Below the pieces are notes generated by a model, which saw only the letters and a list, made by a program, of their open reading frames with translations, did not search any database and was not told the DNA's origin. A stretch of DNA of 64,000 nt from Pagrus major. Taxonomy: Eukaryota > Chordata > Actinopteri > Spariformes > Sparidae. Below, in pieces: positions 1-13,608 of the stretch (its first letter is position 1; each line of letters starts with the position of its first letter). The position numbers were made by a program, and so were the translations under genes. The stretch covers positions 15,438,466 through 15,502,465 of the forward strand of contig NC_133236.1 in NCBI RefSeq assembly GCF_040436345.1. Reading direction: 5' to 3'.

Positions 1-69
1 ATTTTATAGACACAGGATAAGAAGATGTATTCCTTACTTCAGAAGCCCTTCTTCTGAGGGAGTACTCAC

Positions 70-2208
70 CACAATTGGCAGGCCAATGTCTGGCCACAGA
101 AGGTCATCTGAAGGAGGCTTGGGTGAGTTCCACACCACCACCACCTTGTTGAGGTACGGCAGTCCATTCAACCTCTCAAGAGAGTTCATCAGCACCTCCT
201 CTCTCTCATATGTCAGCATGACCACTGTGAATTGCTCTCGGGGCACGTTACCTCCTAGAGCTGCCTGGAACTCCTTCCCGGAGCCTCCCGTACCTCCACC
301 GATAGGCCTGAAACCAGTACCTGAGCCAAGGAATTTCGCCTCAGAGGGCAACACAGGGTCCAAAGGAGTATGAGGAAAGAGATGGAAAGGCCCTGGGGCC
401 CGATTCCATGCTCTGTAAGTGTCTGCAGCTGTGTATGTGAAATTGCGGAGAAAGCGGGGAGAGGCGTAGGGGGGCTCAGTCTCAACGGGACCCAAATCCA
501 GGTCACCATTGTCAGCCAGGTTGGCATCAGTTCCTGCCAGCTTCCCCGCTTTGTGAGGAATCTCGTGGGCGGGCTCCTCTTTGATGGGTGCAGCAGGAAC
601 CTGGATGCTGGTTCTGATGCTGGCCAGGAGGGTGTTAAGAACATTCTCCGAGGTAGAGAAGTAGGTCTCCCACAGAAAGCGGCCCTGCCGCCTCATAGCT
701 AACATGTCATTGTCTGATAGGCTGCGCAGCAGGAAATGAAGCTCTGTGACACGAGGCTTAGGGACTATAATGGCAGCTTCGCTCCATCGAATAAACTGGT
801 GATATGGTAGTCTTGAGTGGTCTCCCAACACCACTGGGATGGTCCCTACTTCTAGGGCCTCAAAAAGCCTCATCCCGCAGCCTGCTGAGGCCACCAGCTG
901 TCCATCCCCTGGAGAGATCACCAAGGCAAAAGTTGAAGCCTTGAGCACCTCCAGCCTGTCCTCCCTCTCTCCACAAAGAGCCCACTCAGTCGGCAAACTT
1001 GGCCGCGGGTTCTTGCAGGTGAACTCTACCAGCACCTGGTCCAAGTGGCTGTCCTGCACCGCCTTTAAGGTACCGATAATGCGATCATCATAGTCGGCTG
1101 GTGGGTCTCCTTCCATTTCCTCTTCAAAAGACTGAGGGGGTGCCTCCTGTAAGCTGCTCCTCAGTGACTCCACCCTCTCCCCCTGGAAGGTGAAGAGGTA
1201 TTTCCTCTTTACAGGGACTTGGGGGGGCACTTCCAAAAAGTTTGGTTCTGAGAGGGCATGAACCAGAGGGGACACAACCAAGTCAAAGCCCTCACGGTAC
1301 TGCTGCTCCAGGAAGGTGGACTGAGCAACTGCCGCCCGTCCTGTGCTCACATTATACAGGAAGTTCTGTGTCATGGACTTTCGAGAGAGATGCACCAGTA
1401 AATGATTGTGTCCATCAGATCTCCAGTATGGGAGAGCTTTTAATTGCTTCTCCAGCTCTGCAGGAGATGGCATTGGGGAGGAGGAGGACTCCTGTAGCTC
1501 CCCTACCAGCACCAAATACAGACAGGCAATGCTGGGGTTATCAGTTACATAAATGTTGCTCTTAACTGACGCTGCAAAAGCCTGCTTCACCAGTGGGTCA
1601 AGATAGTCCGCCCATGGATAGGAGCCTGTGTCATAGACATACACAGGAAACCCAGACGTAAGAGGGCAGCGAGCGTAGTCGAAGCAGGAGCGTAGACGAC
1701 ATGAGCGCGCAGACTTGGGTGGTGGCAGTCCAGGGTCCTCCTTGTCTGGCAGCAGCCGGACCGGCAATGATAGCTTGGGCTGGTTCTGGGCCATTAGTTC
1801 TTTATAGGAATGCTCTGTCTGGCTGATGACATTCTTCAGCTGCAGCAGATCCTGCTTGGCGCTGTCGATGCTGCGCTTGCAGGCCTCGATGCGCAGGTTG
1901 AGTCGGGCGATCTCCCCATTAAGCTCCTGCCTCTTGGCCTCCAACTGCAGCAGCTCCTCGCTGACCGACTCACGGATTCGGCACAGATCCTGCACATGTT
2001 TGGCCTCGCACAGTTCACCACCGGGCCGCGGCCCAAAGATGCGCTTATCAGGACCCCCAGCTTCATCTATGGTAGTGAGGTAGTAGTGGGCAATGAGTGG
2101 GAAGAAGACCAGGATGAAGAAGAGCATGAAACTGAGCCATGTGAGGCGCACACGTCGCAACACCCATGGCTGGCCACCGGCACCCACCCCGCCACCGTTA
2201 CGCTGCAT
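70..2208 (-). CDS. extl3: Exostosin-like 3, first coding exon (partial gene)
   Basis: This exon encodes the first 713 residues of exostosin-like 3, a Golgi type II membrane glycosyltransferase that adds GlcNAc to start or limit heparan-sulfate chains. The ATG at 2208 has a good context (A at -3). A cytoplasmic tail is followed by a membrane anchor at about residues 24-44, a heptad-like coiled coil at about 75-145, and the long exostosin (GT47-type) region from about residue 170. The segment starting [11 protein letters not shown] near residue 653 opens the C-terminal GT64 domain. The exon stops at GLPIV, where a consensus donor (GTGAGT on the minus strand) lies at 69-64 in phase 0, so the open frame continuing to 34 is intronic read-through. 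The rest of the roughly 920-residue protein, with the GT64 DXD motif, lies beyond the left edge. The single huge first coding exon matches the mammalian gene. Identification is by recalled similarity to human EXTL3 and is strong. Confidence 0.96.
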
Positions 2209-2703
2209 TGTTGACTCTCTCAGTCTGCTCCTCGCCCCACCAAGGAACCGTTGCTATGGGGATCAGCAGCAGCCATGGTGTGACCTTGTCAGCAAGGCAG
2301 TGGGATGGATACTAAATCATCAAAGCTTGGCTGTAGCTCTGTCCTTCTGTAAAGGTCATCTGAGGCCGTCTACCTCCTCTTCAGCGTCCTGTGGATGTTG
2401 AATCGAGGTTCAGCCTCACCTGTATTCTAGTATGTACTCTGATGTGTTATAGCCCACACAAACTAATGCCATTTCTATTTTCAGGTCTAGGTAATCTTAC
2501 AAATCTATGTCAGAAAACAATCCTGCATCTGTAGAGGGGTTCCCCTCGACGTATGTTGCAGGGAGGGCATGGCCGCTCACAGGTCAGTGTGATAGCTCGG
2601 TGGGCCGGTTCCTTCTGTTTGGGATTTGCTCATTTTCTGGCCCCTTGTCAGGAATTCCTCTGGAGACAGGGCTTCTTGAATCTTCTCTTCTCAAAACAGG
2701 AAC
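2209..2703 (-). other. extl3: Probable EXTL3 5'UTR part of the same exon
   Basis: On the minus strand a good splice acceptor (a pyrimidine tract TTCTCTCTCCTAG) ends at 2704, so the coding exon probably begins at 2703 and carries about 495 bases of 5' leader before the ATG at 2208. Acceptor quality is seen in the sequence; its use is inferred. A different upstream acceptor is possible. Confidence 0.5.
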
Positions 2704-4589
2704 CTAGGAGAGAGAATAACATACAAAACAATGAGTCACAATGAAACAATAACTATCTGAACCAAGATCAAAATGACAGCTGTTTAACTATAAGAAAGAA
2801 TGATATTTACATGTATGTATACACTGTCTACTATGGGTTCACCAATTATTGACTTGACTTGATTATTCACCCAGAATCAGTGGAGATTTTTATTTCAATT
2901 GCTAATTTAATTAATGAATTAAAGATCAAAAGTTAAATTTTTGTCTCCAAAATGTAGTGGAGTGGACGCATAAAAGCAGGAAATGGATATACTCAAGTAA
3001 AGTACTCGTACCTCAAAAGTGTACTTAGTTTCATTACATCGCAGGAAACATTACAGCCTTTAGTAAAGCAAACTTGTCATATAAAGCCCAGCTCTCTTTT
3101 TTTTTCTTTTGCATTAAGAAGTGACTTGTTTGTCATTACACAGACAAAGAGGCTGTCGGCTGCAGGGTCCACACAACAACATATAAATTTATATATAGTC
3201 TGTCTTTCCGTAGCCAGCCACTTAATTGTTTCTATATAAAGCAAGTCTCTGCAGCTCATCCTGTTTTCCACTGCATTCTGTTCATGGTTGCCTCGTCCAG
3301 GAAAAAATCATCAGTGTGGTGCAGAACACCAGGGGGTATCTGTTTCTTTCAATTTCCTCCCTCTCACAGTTGCACGTTGAGAGTACGAAAGAGGGGAGAA
3401 GAGCTATCACTAGTAAACTACGCACAGTGGGCGAACCAACACTCACGGCACCTCCAGCAAATCTCATTAAAGGACTCCTTCTGCATCCCGACCTCATCAC
3501 CGACTCAAATTACTGAGCATCCCTGATAACAGTCCATCTCAGAGAGTGATGGGGAATTATCTTCACTAGCTCAGGAGAGAAAAAGGCTCAGGCCTTTTCA
3601 CAAAGAAAACCATCTACACCTTCTGATGCAGACTACTCAACTCCAGCCAGGTTTATTTTCAAGTTTTCAAGATGCTCCTGAAGCCACTGGAGGTGAGTTT
3701 TCAGGATATATTACACAACCTCCTCATTTTCACCTTCAGAATGTAGGAAAAATTCAAGAGTTCAAGTGTTGCATTTTTAGTGTGCAGATGTTTTAAAAAG
3801 AAAGCTCCAGGCCAAAAGCAACCGCAGAAATGTAAGTTCTAATAACAGGCAGCTCCGACAGACTCTTACATCACGAGCAGTCTTAATTTAAGCACAGATT
3901 GTTTCTTTCCACAAGCAGCAGACAGTCTGCTCTCTGAGCTCAAGCTATATCACACAACACCACAAGCCCCGAGGATGTCAACTGATAGGCCAAGCGCCAA
4001 ACAGTCCTTATCAAACGCATTACTAACCCTACAACACAGAGAGCGAGCCTTGATTGAGCAGTGCAGTTCAGAGCGACACAGACACAGACACCAGAGGCGA
4101 ACAGGAACGCAGGTGGTGTTTACCTTGCCGACATCACAGCTCCTCTTGATAAGGACATTACTCCCTGGGCTACTGATGAAGTCAACCCTCTGTGCTTGTA
4201 ATGCTTTCACTACTGCAGGGTTAGATCACAACACACACTGATAGCATCTTAAAAACAAACATAGGAAAAAAGCCATCTTTCATTCTGTCTGAGTCAAGTA
4301 ATCACATCTCCCCGCTGCCTCCATGTGACTGGCATTTCTGATGTTTGGAGATTACTGCTCCAGCCCCGACTCTCCTGAAAAACAGCATCTTGCAATACAG
4401 CTGGCGCGTGTGTGTGCGCCTGTCAAGGAGAGGAATGAGGAAAGATACTGGCCAATCATGTGACAGGCACGTGTTTCATCTTCCCTAAAATGACCGACTT
4501 CCTGCTGCTACATACTTTCTACCAGGCTGTGATAACTAATAACATGTCTTCATGACTTGTAATATACTTTATTGCCCACTTCTGTCTTA

Positions 4590-4760
4590 CATTATTCTTT
4601 TCAACTAACAATTTTTTTCATTATCAATTATTTTTGATTTTTTATGACTGATTATTTTCTTGATTAATAGATTAATCATTTTGTAAGAAAATAATGAGAA
4701 CTTCACATTATGGCTCGTTTTGTCCGAACAATAATCCAAAACACAACAATACTATATTGA
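4590..4760. repeat. Fragment of the AATCGATTAATC-type interspersed repeat
   Basis: The stretch is rich in the words 'gattaatagattaatcatt' and 'gattattttcttgatt', the terminal part of a repeat also present in fuller form at 8600-8913, 22795-23100 and 32215-32495. Borders are approximate. Confidence 0.5.
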
Positions 4761-4823
4761 CAATGATATAAAATGGAAAAAAGTACCATATCATCACATT
4801 TAAGTGAAATAGTTTTCATGTCA

Positions 4824-5774
4824 TAAGGCTGAGCGATATGGCCTGAACATACTATTGCTATATTTTTAGGCTATATTACAATGTACAATAAACAGTATAT
4901 CTAGATATTATGAAAAGTTTTAGTGAAACAACAATCAATAAAATAATCTTAAATAAATAATTGTCAAGCATTAGGGCTTCCAGCATAAATAAACTATGAT
5001 TGAAAGATGGCAACCTCATCTCCCTGTTGTTTATTTAGTTTGGAATCTGCAGTATTCACACACATCCGATTAAAATATGCCTCCTACCACGGTGTCAGGC
5101 TTAGGAAATTCAAAATAAATCATGAAATCAACAGAGGACTAAAAGTCCCATATTGACAGCTTTTTCAAGTCATTCATGTGAGGATATTCACAATAATCTC
5201 GATAGTGAAAATGATCAACTTATTAAGAGTGTTTTTTAAAATTTCAATCATGATAAAAATCTCTTACCATCCCATTCCTAGTGACCTCGACTTTTGACCT
5301 TCAACACCCAAATCTAATCATTTCAAACTCGAGTCAAAGTGGACATTTGCGCCAACTTTGAAGAAATTTCCTAAAAAAGGCATTGTCAAGATTTGCATTC
5401 ACAAGAATGGGATGGACGGGTGCACAACCTGAACACATAATGCCATAATAAAGTTTTCATAACGGCACAATTCGATGACATATACGCCGATACCAATATG
5501 TCTGTGATAGGCCAGTATTGGTACTGTATCAGCTGGCTCTACTTTGGAGGCATGTGATCCAGTTTCTTTAGAGCATTCAAGAGATCCATGCACTGCCTCA
5601 TTTAGTCTAACCTTAATTTGATGCTGAGAAAGCCCCTTTTTGTTTAGAATAACAATTTGACACTTTCACTTTATTTCTGAGTTTTCAAATGTGGTCTAAG
5701 ACTTTTGGACCCCACTGTATAAAGTCTCCTATCATGATAATGATATACTAATATCGATATATTGCCCAGCCTTA
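4824..5774. mobile_element. Non-autonomous DNA transposon with terminal inverted repeats (about 950 bp)
   Basis: The left end reads 'aaggctgagcgatatggc'. The right end, reverse-complemented, reads 'aaggctgggcaatatatcg', so the two ends are imperfect inverted repeats. There is no coding frame of note, so this is a MITE-like or internally deleted element. A segment near 5480-5560 ('gccgataccaatatgtctgt') looks like a second repeat inserted inside. The 'ggctgggcgatat' type of end is familiar from teleost repeats; I cannot name the superfamily from the sequence. Confidence 0.7.
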
Positions 5775-5900
5775 GTCTGTCATTTTTTTTTGCGATTGAT
5801 TGGTCAATCATTTATTCTTGATGTGACATCTTTGAAAGTCCAAACTCAAAGATATTCAGAAGTAAAGCAGCAAATCTTCACATCGAAAAATTGAGAGAAA
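5775..5900. repeat. Partial interspersed repeat (AATCGATTAATC family)
   Basis: A short block contains 'gattgattggtcaatcattt' followed by 'aactcaaagatattcag' and ends near 'cacatcgaaaaattgagaga'. The middle piece is also found in the copy at 22795-23100 ('ccaaagatattcagg'). It abuts the right end of the preceding TIR element. Confidence 0.45.
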
Positions 5901-6366
5901 CGTTACCAAGCAACTCATGTTTATGTAGCAATACAAAGCACCAGTACACACAAGGTACAGACATGAATGCACAGTGTTTTATTAGCCAGAAAAAGGTGCA
6001 GCTGCAGTCCAGCAAGGATACACAGCAATCCAGGCTAAGATTAGATAAGAGGCTCTAGTCCTACAAAGTAACTACAGGCCAGTGGATTTTGGAGTAGTTA
6101 GGGAGGAACATGTATAGTAAAAAGCCCCAGGACATGTGACCCTTTGGACGCTGACCCTCATCCTGCTGCTCAGTGATGTGCCCGAGGTGCAGAGTGACCG
6201 AGAGGCAGCTATCACAGCAGTCTGATTAATTGCTGCATGACTGCCAGTGTCACAGGGGTAATGGCAGACAGATGCTGGCAAACGCTGTTGCTAAGTCTAA
6301 ACTGCAGCCAAAAACATGCTGGTTTAAAGCTCTGCCCCGTGGCTGCTTCTGGGGGGAAACAGAGCA

Positions 6367-6382
6367 ACACACACACACACAC
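6367..6382. repeat. Short (CA)n microsatellite
   Basis: An uninterrupted CA dinucleotide run of about eight units is seen directly. Confidence 0.8.
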
Positions 6383-8599
6383 AGATAGAAACTTAATCTC
6401 AATCTTTTCAGTTGTAGCTTTCTAATCTACAGAATGTCTTCTCTCCGCTACAGTCGGATTAATCTGATTGCTGTCTGCATATAAAAACACAGGAAAGCAT
6501 TGATCGCTCTGGACTTAGTTCCCGAGGATCAATGATAATGCCATCATTACCTACCGCTGAGTTTGCGAGGCGGCTTGGTGTTAAGCACCTAAAGGGCTGC
6601 TGTTGTCTCCATTTTTTCCACTTGTAGGCTTTAGGCATACAAGGAAGCACAGGTGTAAGAGTGAGATGTAAAAAAAAAATTGTGCTCACTGAGAGATACT
6701 GACATGCCCGTCCTTGCTGTCACCTTATATAACAAAGTGTGAAGATACACTATTACATGAGGACAAAGAGCTGCAGTAACCAAATAACAGATCATAATTA
6801 TGTTCATTTGCTTTTGCCACTTCTTCACAGATGAAGACTAATCTCTGTATTATAGTTTAATTATTCCATTGCTAATACTGGAAATCAACACAAATTTTAC
6901 ATAAACTCCAAACACTTTCAAATCAAGTGGTCTGCAGTTTCACAGGGGAAAGGAGAAGCCGAAGCACAGCGCCTCGCTGATGACCCAGATAAAAAAACCT
7001 TTTGCTCCACATGGTGAGCACTGAGCCAGCAATGACTTAGTCAGCAAATTACTGGTCAGGCCTATGAATAACGCAGACTCCATTAGTCTGGCATTCTGTT
7101 AATTTGATTTAGACGTATAAAATCTGGCAGGATGCATTTAACACACGCTTTAACATCAATCAAGCTAGAGTTCTTCACTCATGCCAAGTCAGGGAGTGTG
7201 AAAGAATGTAATGTTCGGAGGCACTCAGAGATGCATCATGTTGCGATTAATGCGAAGCAGGTCTGGGCAAAATATCCTCATCTGAAGTCAAAAGAATAAC
7301 AGCAGCAGGTGCTGAGCTTAGAGCCGGAGAGAACGAAGAAGTGGGACGCTGCTTCCAAGTTCCCAGACGTTTGAGGGGGAGCACTTGTATAAATGTTTGA
7401 ACAGTCTCTCTGCACACTGGCTGAGACAGAAATTCCTGTCTATGAAGGAACAGGAAGCACGGACAGAATCGTCATCCAAATCTAACAGGTTTTTACTTGA
7501 CCACAATCAACTCACTTCTCATGAGGGGGAGATGGTGAAAGGCAGCAGGAGCCAACTGTGAATGAGTGAAAGCTGAAGTTTCTGTCCTGCAACAAAAGTT
7601 GAGCGTGAGGTCATTTTTCTGCCTGCCTGTGCGGCATCTGACTGTGCTTTTTGACAGATACTGAGGCGTACTGAGGGATTTGAGGGCCGACAGAGAGATC
7701 ACACAGCTTGTATTTTTAATAAGCCCCCAGGCAGCAGGGCTGAGAGAGGTAGCTACTGCAATGTCTGAAATATTAAGAAGATGGATCTTTGATTTTTCTT
7801 TTAATGTCAAGATGAATAGCTTACTTCTAATGATAAGACTGACAGAGATTTCCCAAACCACTTCAAACACACGTTCCCACTGGGTCGTCTATGACTCACA
7901 GCTAAATCAATCTGAAAATAAATAATAAACAAAGACAAACAATAATAAAGCAATCTGTAATTTGGGGTCTTGCTGGGCTTCTGGTCTTGAGGCTACACTC
8001 CGGCACAGCATGCTTTTTGCTTAATCTTCACATCCTCATACTAACAATTTCACAATGATGATGCCAAGATGTTAATGTTTAGCAGGTAACAATTGTTTAT
8101 ATTTATGTTCAGCATGCCAACATTTGCTGCTTGGCACTTAACACAAACTACAGCCGAGGCTGAATGTCATCAGTTTTGCAGATATTCAGACATAAACCAA
8201 AATGCTGCACATTTTAACTTACAGTATATCCAAATGACAGTCTGAAATTAAACTGTTCAAGGACAAAGCAAGGACTATTTCTGCAGTGTTGCACACATTA
8301 ATACCTGAGTTTTTATCTGTAGTCAGCCACTTAGCACTTCCACTGCAGCAGCATGGAGGTTATACTGTCCTGCTGGGAACACTTATCGTAAACACAGTGG
8401 AATCAATAAGGAAAATAACTTGCAGTTTATTCTTTCTCCATAAATAAATGTTCTGCACACGTATTACATTACAATAGATGCAGAGTGCACAGAGCGTTTA
8501 TCTTTTCACCTTTTTTAAAGATTTTCTTAGCTGGTCAAGGGTGTGGATCAGCGTTTGTATTCTCATAAATTGTCTTTCCAATAACTCCATTTCGTTGAC

Positions 8600-8913
8600 A
8601 GAGCTGAAACAATTCATCGATTAGACAACTGACAGGACATTTATCTGAGACAATTTTGTCAATCAAGTAATTTTCTCCCAAGACTGCCTCCTTTCTCTAG
8701 CTGCTCTAATGTGTGGATCTGCTGCTTGTCTCCGTTTAATATAATTTTTTACTGAATATCATGAGATTCAAAGATTTCTCCTTAAAGACAACTAGTGTTC
8801 TTCACTATTTTTTCAGAAATATTAAAGACACAAATGATTAATCGAAAAAACGATCAGTAGATAAATATATAGATAGATGGATAAATTGACAATAAAAATG
8901 TTAGTTGCAGCCT
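8600..8913 (-). repeat. AATCGATTAATC-type interspersed repeat, nearly full copy
   Basis: The block begins near 'gagctgaaacaattcatcga', contains 'ctgaatatcatgagattcaa' and ends 'aatgttagttgcagcc'. That end is the reverse complement of the 'ggccgcaactaa' start seen at 22797, so the copy is in the opposite orientation. It is about 310 bp with no coding capacity. Confidence 0.65.
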
Positions 8914-11900
8914 GTAGCTGTACTTTAAAGAAAAGAGGAGAACTGAAGTGCGTGACGGTGTTGTAAATATCAATAAACACAATTCTAGGTTACTGCAGCA
9001 GTGAGCACAGGCCTCTGGAGGTGATGCTGCTGCACTTCAGAAAACCATTATGCCTGCTGGGACTCCAGGTTACCCTGATGCATTTCTCCCTTTAAGGGGC
9101 TCTGGCTCATTGTGCTTGCAGACAACCCTTCCCTTAATTAATTGTGATTTCATGGAGAGGATCGAGGTAGGGCATTCCCTGTGGAGGTGATGGAAAAAAG
9201 AAAAGATGGAGGCAGCTGCAGGGGAGAGCAGTCTGTGTGAGGGAAGCAGCTGTTGCAGACATGGATCACAGCTCATCTGCAGACGGCTGACTGAACCATC
9301 TCAAGGACCCTTTTTCACAAGTAAATTACAGAGGTGACTGTGTAATAGTAGTCAAGAAGGTAATGAAAAGTCTAATTTTTTCTTCTTGTCATTAAGCAAA
9401 ACGACTGATGCGATTTGATTTAGTGCTGACGCAATTAGTTGATTGACTACAATTTGATAATTTAGACCATGAAATGCATGATTTTACTTTTCCTTTTCTC
9501 CTATCTCTCATATAAATAATTCAACATGTCTTTCTTTTTTCATATTATATTTCCTTATTAGTGGGGATTTTGTAGAGGTTCATTTCCTGGTATCAGTTCT
9601 ATATGGTTTAAATAAAATCTATATATACACATTGAGTTCAGGTGAAATGACGGAGCCAGATGTGGCTGTAAAAGTCTCATGTGTGACTACAGCTTACACA
9701 GAATGCACTTGCACGTGTGCGATTGTTTGACCATGAATAAGATCACAGTGTGGTCGATATGCAATGTTAACTAAGGCTTTTTAGCTTACACTTCTCCATT
9801 AATGAGAAAGTATGCCTTTACTTAGGGGAATTCATTCCCTTTCTTACATCAAATACAAGAATTTTGCTTCTTTTCCCTTCGTTATACCTATTTTTAACAA
9901 AATCGTCATTGGGTTATTGCGTTGGACAAAAAGATAAAGATGTCATGAGGAGTTATGGGACATTGTTATTGACGTTTTTCACCATTTCCGTGCATTTTAT
10001 AGCTTCTAGTTTTTGCTTGAACTTCACTGGCTTCAGATTGCTGGATAAGGCCTCATTCTGGTTATGGACACATTGACAATCAAGGCTTCCGATCACTGTC
10101 TGCAATGAGCACAGGGGTGTCATCAAACTCATTATGTATTGATTAAATAGTAAGTAAGTAAAAATGTTAAATACATAATACTAAAATCCAAGTTCAAATC
10201 AAAGTGAAAACCATACAGTAATACAGATTTTAAATAATAAGGTTGCACTCGTTTTCCTTTACTATCCAACTAAATCTTTTACACATAGGTATCAACAACT
10301 GGGTTTCCCCTTTCCCATGTAAACATCACAGCCCAGAGAAAAACCAAAACCAGATGCGAGTGCATGGGCATGTACCCTGTTAATGAAAAGAAAATCGTAG
10401 ACAGATGAATCAAAAATTCAAGTGTTCTTAGTTGCTGCCCTGGATGTGATTCAAAAGATGTGATTTAGATGTGGGGACCATGAATAAAGCCCTCTATTTT
10501 AGCCTTACAAAGCAGCTAATTAATAAGCAACATTGACAGCAATGGCTTATTAGCATAAATGCTACAAATGGTATAGAAAAATTGGTGATTGTTGACCAAT
10601 TTAAACAGTTGCTTGCTTTACATCATCGTGTACCATTTACTAAAAAATGAAATACTTTGTCATCCAGGCTTGATTAAATTTAACAGCATCAAACTTTAAG
10701 TACCACAACCTGTATTAGCACTGAAACTTTCCAGGGATGCTGGTGCTGCTTTCTGCTCTCCCTTTTATTATCTAATAACGCTGAAGAGATGACAATGAGG
10801 CCGTTATGATCATCAAGAGTATCGTGATGACCCAGCACAGAGCAATTAAGATCGCCCTCCGTGTGGACCACCTCCTACTCAGTGCAAAATGTATGAGTGT
10901 GTTGACCTTTATCTCCCAGTGTGTGCATTGAAAAGTCAGAAAGACAAAGACAGAATGGAGGCAGACGGAAAACCCACCTCTCACTGCCCTGTTATTTGAA
11001 GACACATAACACACAACTTGTCTGCTTGTGCATATTCCCAATGTTGCTGAACACTATTTTGCAAGGGCGGAGATGGAGATAGATGTAGCTAAAACATAAA
11101 GAGACAGAGAGAGATAACCAGAGACAGTGAGGGAGACAAGGAATGAGTTCATAATGACAGATGGGCCTGGGCGCCTTCCAACCTCGCAAGCTTCCGCAAT
11201 ATGACAAAGATTGCACAGGAGAGCACTTCCAGAACAAAACAAAAAAAAGGTGCCCATGTCCTTGCGGTGTTGCACATGTTCGTCTTTTACAAGCCAAGGT
11301 AAAACAAATCTTATATGTATGCCAAGAAAGATCACCCAGAGCATCCAAAAATATGTCCGTAAATTTCATGGTAAGTAGGTGGCAATTCCAAGTAACATAT
11401 TTAAAAATGTCCTTAAAATAACCCCCCAATTACCACAATAATAACCTCAAACTTGCTGTTTGTAATTTCTTTATTACCACCACGACTTGCACATTGCATA
11501 CACGAAAAATAATTACATTAGATGTGGGAAGACTGCAAAATAAGAGTTTACCAACTATTTATTAACTGCTTGTTGGCAAATAGCAGATTGTTATTAAACA
11601 ATATTGGGGTAATTTTCAATACATTTTGATGTAATTATTGAGGTTATTTCAAATATGTTGCTTGGTAATTACCATCTACCTAGCATAAGATTTCAGGACC
11701 TGTTAAATGAAGTATTGTTTTGGCAACTTGAAACCACTCGTTAACCAATCTGTGAACATCTTCAGCTACGAGGCTCTGTTCATACTGGGCTGCGAGAGTG
11801 ATAAACAAAATGCATCACACTGGCTTTTCATCGAGTGCTAATCTGTCACTGAAGCCTCTGCTGTGGCACGAGCTGCCCTGCAGGGGTGAGGCGAGGACAG

Positions 11901-13608
11901 ACTCTCACTGTGTTGGTGAGAATTGAGAATGTGAGAGCCAATTAGAATCAGAGCAGACGTACAGACTCACAGGACTCCCCCATTCTTCAGCACACAACAG
12001 CTCTCGCATTTTGCTAATGAGCTGCAACTTTTTAAAAACCTCTGAAGGGACACGCTGACATTTTTAATTCTGACTTGACTTTTCTTTGCCAGAAACTCGC
12101 ACAGTAGGCTAAAATTTAATTATGTATCCTTCGGTTTCCCAGAAAATGGTTAGATGGCATTGTTACTTTGCTCTTCCTTAAAAACAAAAGGGCAGAGTTA
12201 GCAATTTGAGCCGGTTTTCCCTTTTTCCTTTAATTATGGTTCAACTTCTGGTACGGCTTTTTGAAGTCCGGTATCTATGAAGAAGGCCGATTCTTTTTGA
12301 ATTAACTCGCTATCAAATGTGTTTATGTTAATATAAAAAAACGCTACAATTAAGTCTTTAAGATGAAAGAAGTGAGTGTGTTGAGGAGATACAAAATGAG
12401 TCAGGTGAGTGGACGGACTCCAGGCAAGATGCATGTCATAATTGTTCTTGATGTGGTGTGAAAAGCAGCATTTGGCCATTTTCTTTGCTCTCCCACTGGC
12501 TTTTCCTCTCCCTACATGGCCTGCTTCTGAAATTGAAGCTGGATTGCTTATTATAAGGTTATTTGCAGCATCTCTGGGTTCACGTGTCTTTCGAAAGTGC
12601 CTGTGTGGAGAGGTTTCCTAAATGTTCTATAATGTCTTCTGCCTCTGCAAAGAGAACTGCTGTGGCACTAAAGCTCGGACTGACGGTGGAGAGTAAATAC
12701 ACGCCGGCAGCCACTATTGACGTGGTTTTAAATCATTTTCACTTTATCCAACAGTGCAGAAAATGTGTGACCGGGTGATAGAGGGAGGGGGGAAGATAAG
12801 GAGAAATCTGCAGAGATGAAAGATAAACTATTTCTACTGTGTGGTCACAAACAGTAATCGTCTGTAATATTTGTACGTGCACTTGTTGTATATGTGTAGC
12901 AGTTTGCCTTCTGATCCCGCAAATAAATTAGCTTTCCTGATTAGACTACAAAGTTGGTGCTGATGAGCTTCCTGAATTAATCAGAGATGTTGGAACTGAC
13001 ACTGTTGACTGATCAGAGAAGAAACTACATGAACATTTGCAGAGGATGTCACAGTTTTTTTTAAATATTCATCAACTTTCGGTAGGGGGGAATTTGCTTT
13101 TAACACTACACAACCACATTATTTTGGTGCAAGGTCAAATGTTCCCCAGAGGTCCAAACTGTGGCGTGGCTAAACAAGACCAGACTTGTCTTCTTTCCTT
13201 GAAATAAACCGAGTGAAATAGCACTCGGTTTAACGGCTCATTTGGACAAGGTCAGGCTTACTTTACAGGCTTTTAAGGTTGACATTTAAATAGGCGGTCA
13301 TCTAAAATTAGATCTTTGCTTCTGAAAAGAACTGACTGGCTAATATTTACTGTATTAACAGGTCAAATATTCTGGGAATCTCATATTAGGTCTGGGTGAC
13401 TGGACGAATATAACGGCTATCGGCGAATGGCTGAGTCCTTCATCTGGTGGAGTTTTTGGAAGGCATTTATTTTCAGTTGTCAGTCTGGTTGAATCATTGT
13501 ACAGTGTTTCTTTGTCATGTATGAAACATTACTTTTTTGCAAACCCTTCATGCATAATGACATCTATTATCTGTCATTCAAAAATATAGAGTAGTCCTCT
13601 CAGTCATC

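Noticed and set aside
1810-2214. 134-codon plus-strand open frame
   Set aside because: It is antisense to the EXTL3 coding exon, whose minus-strand product is clearly recognised; its composition follows from the opposite strand.
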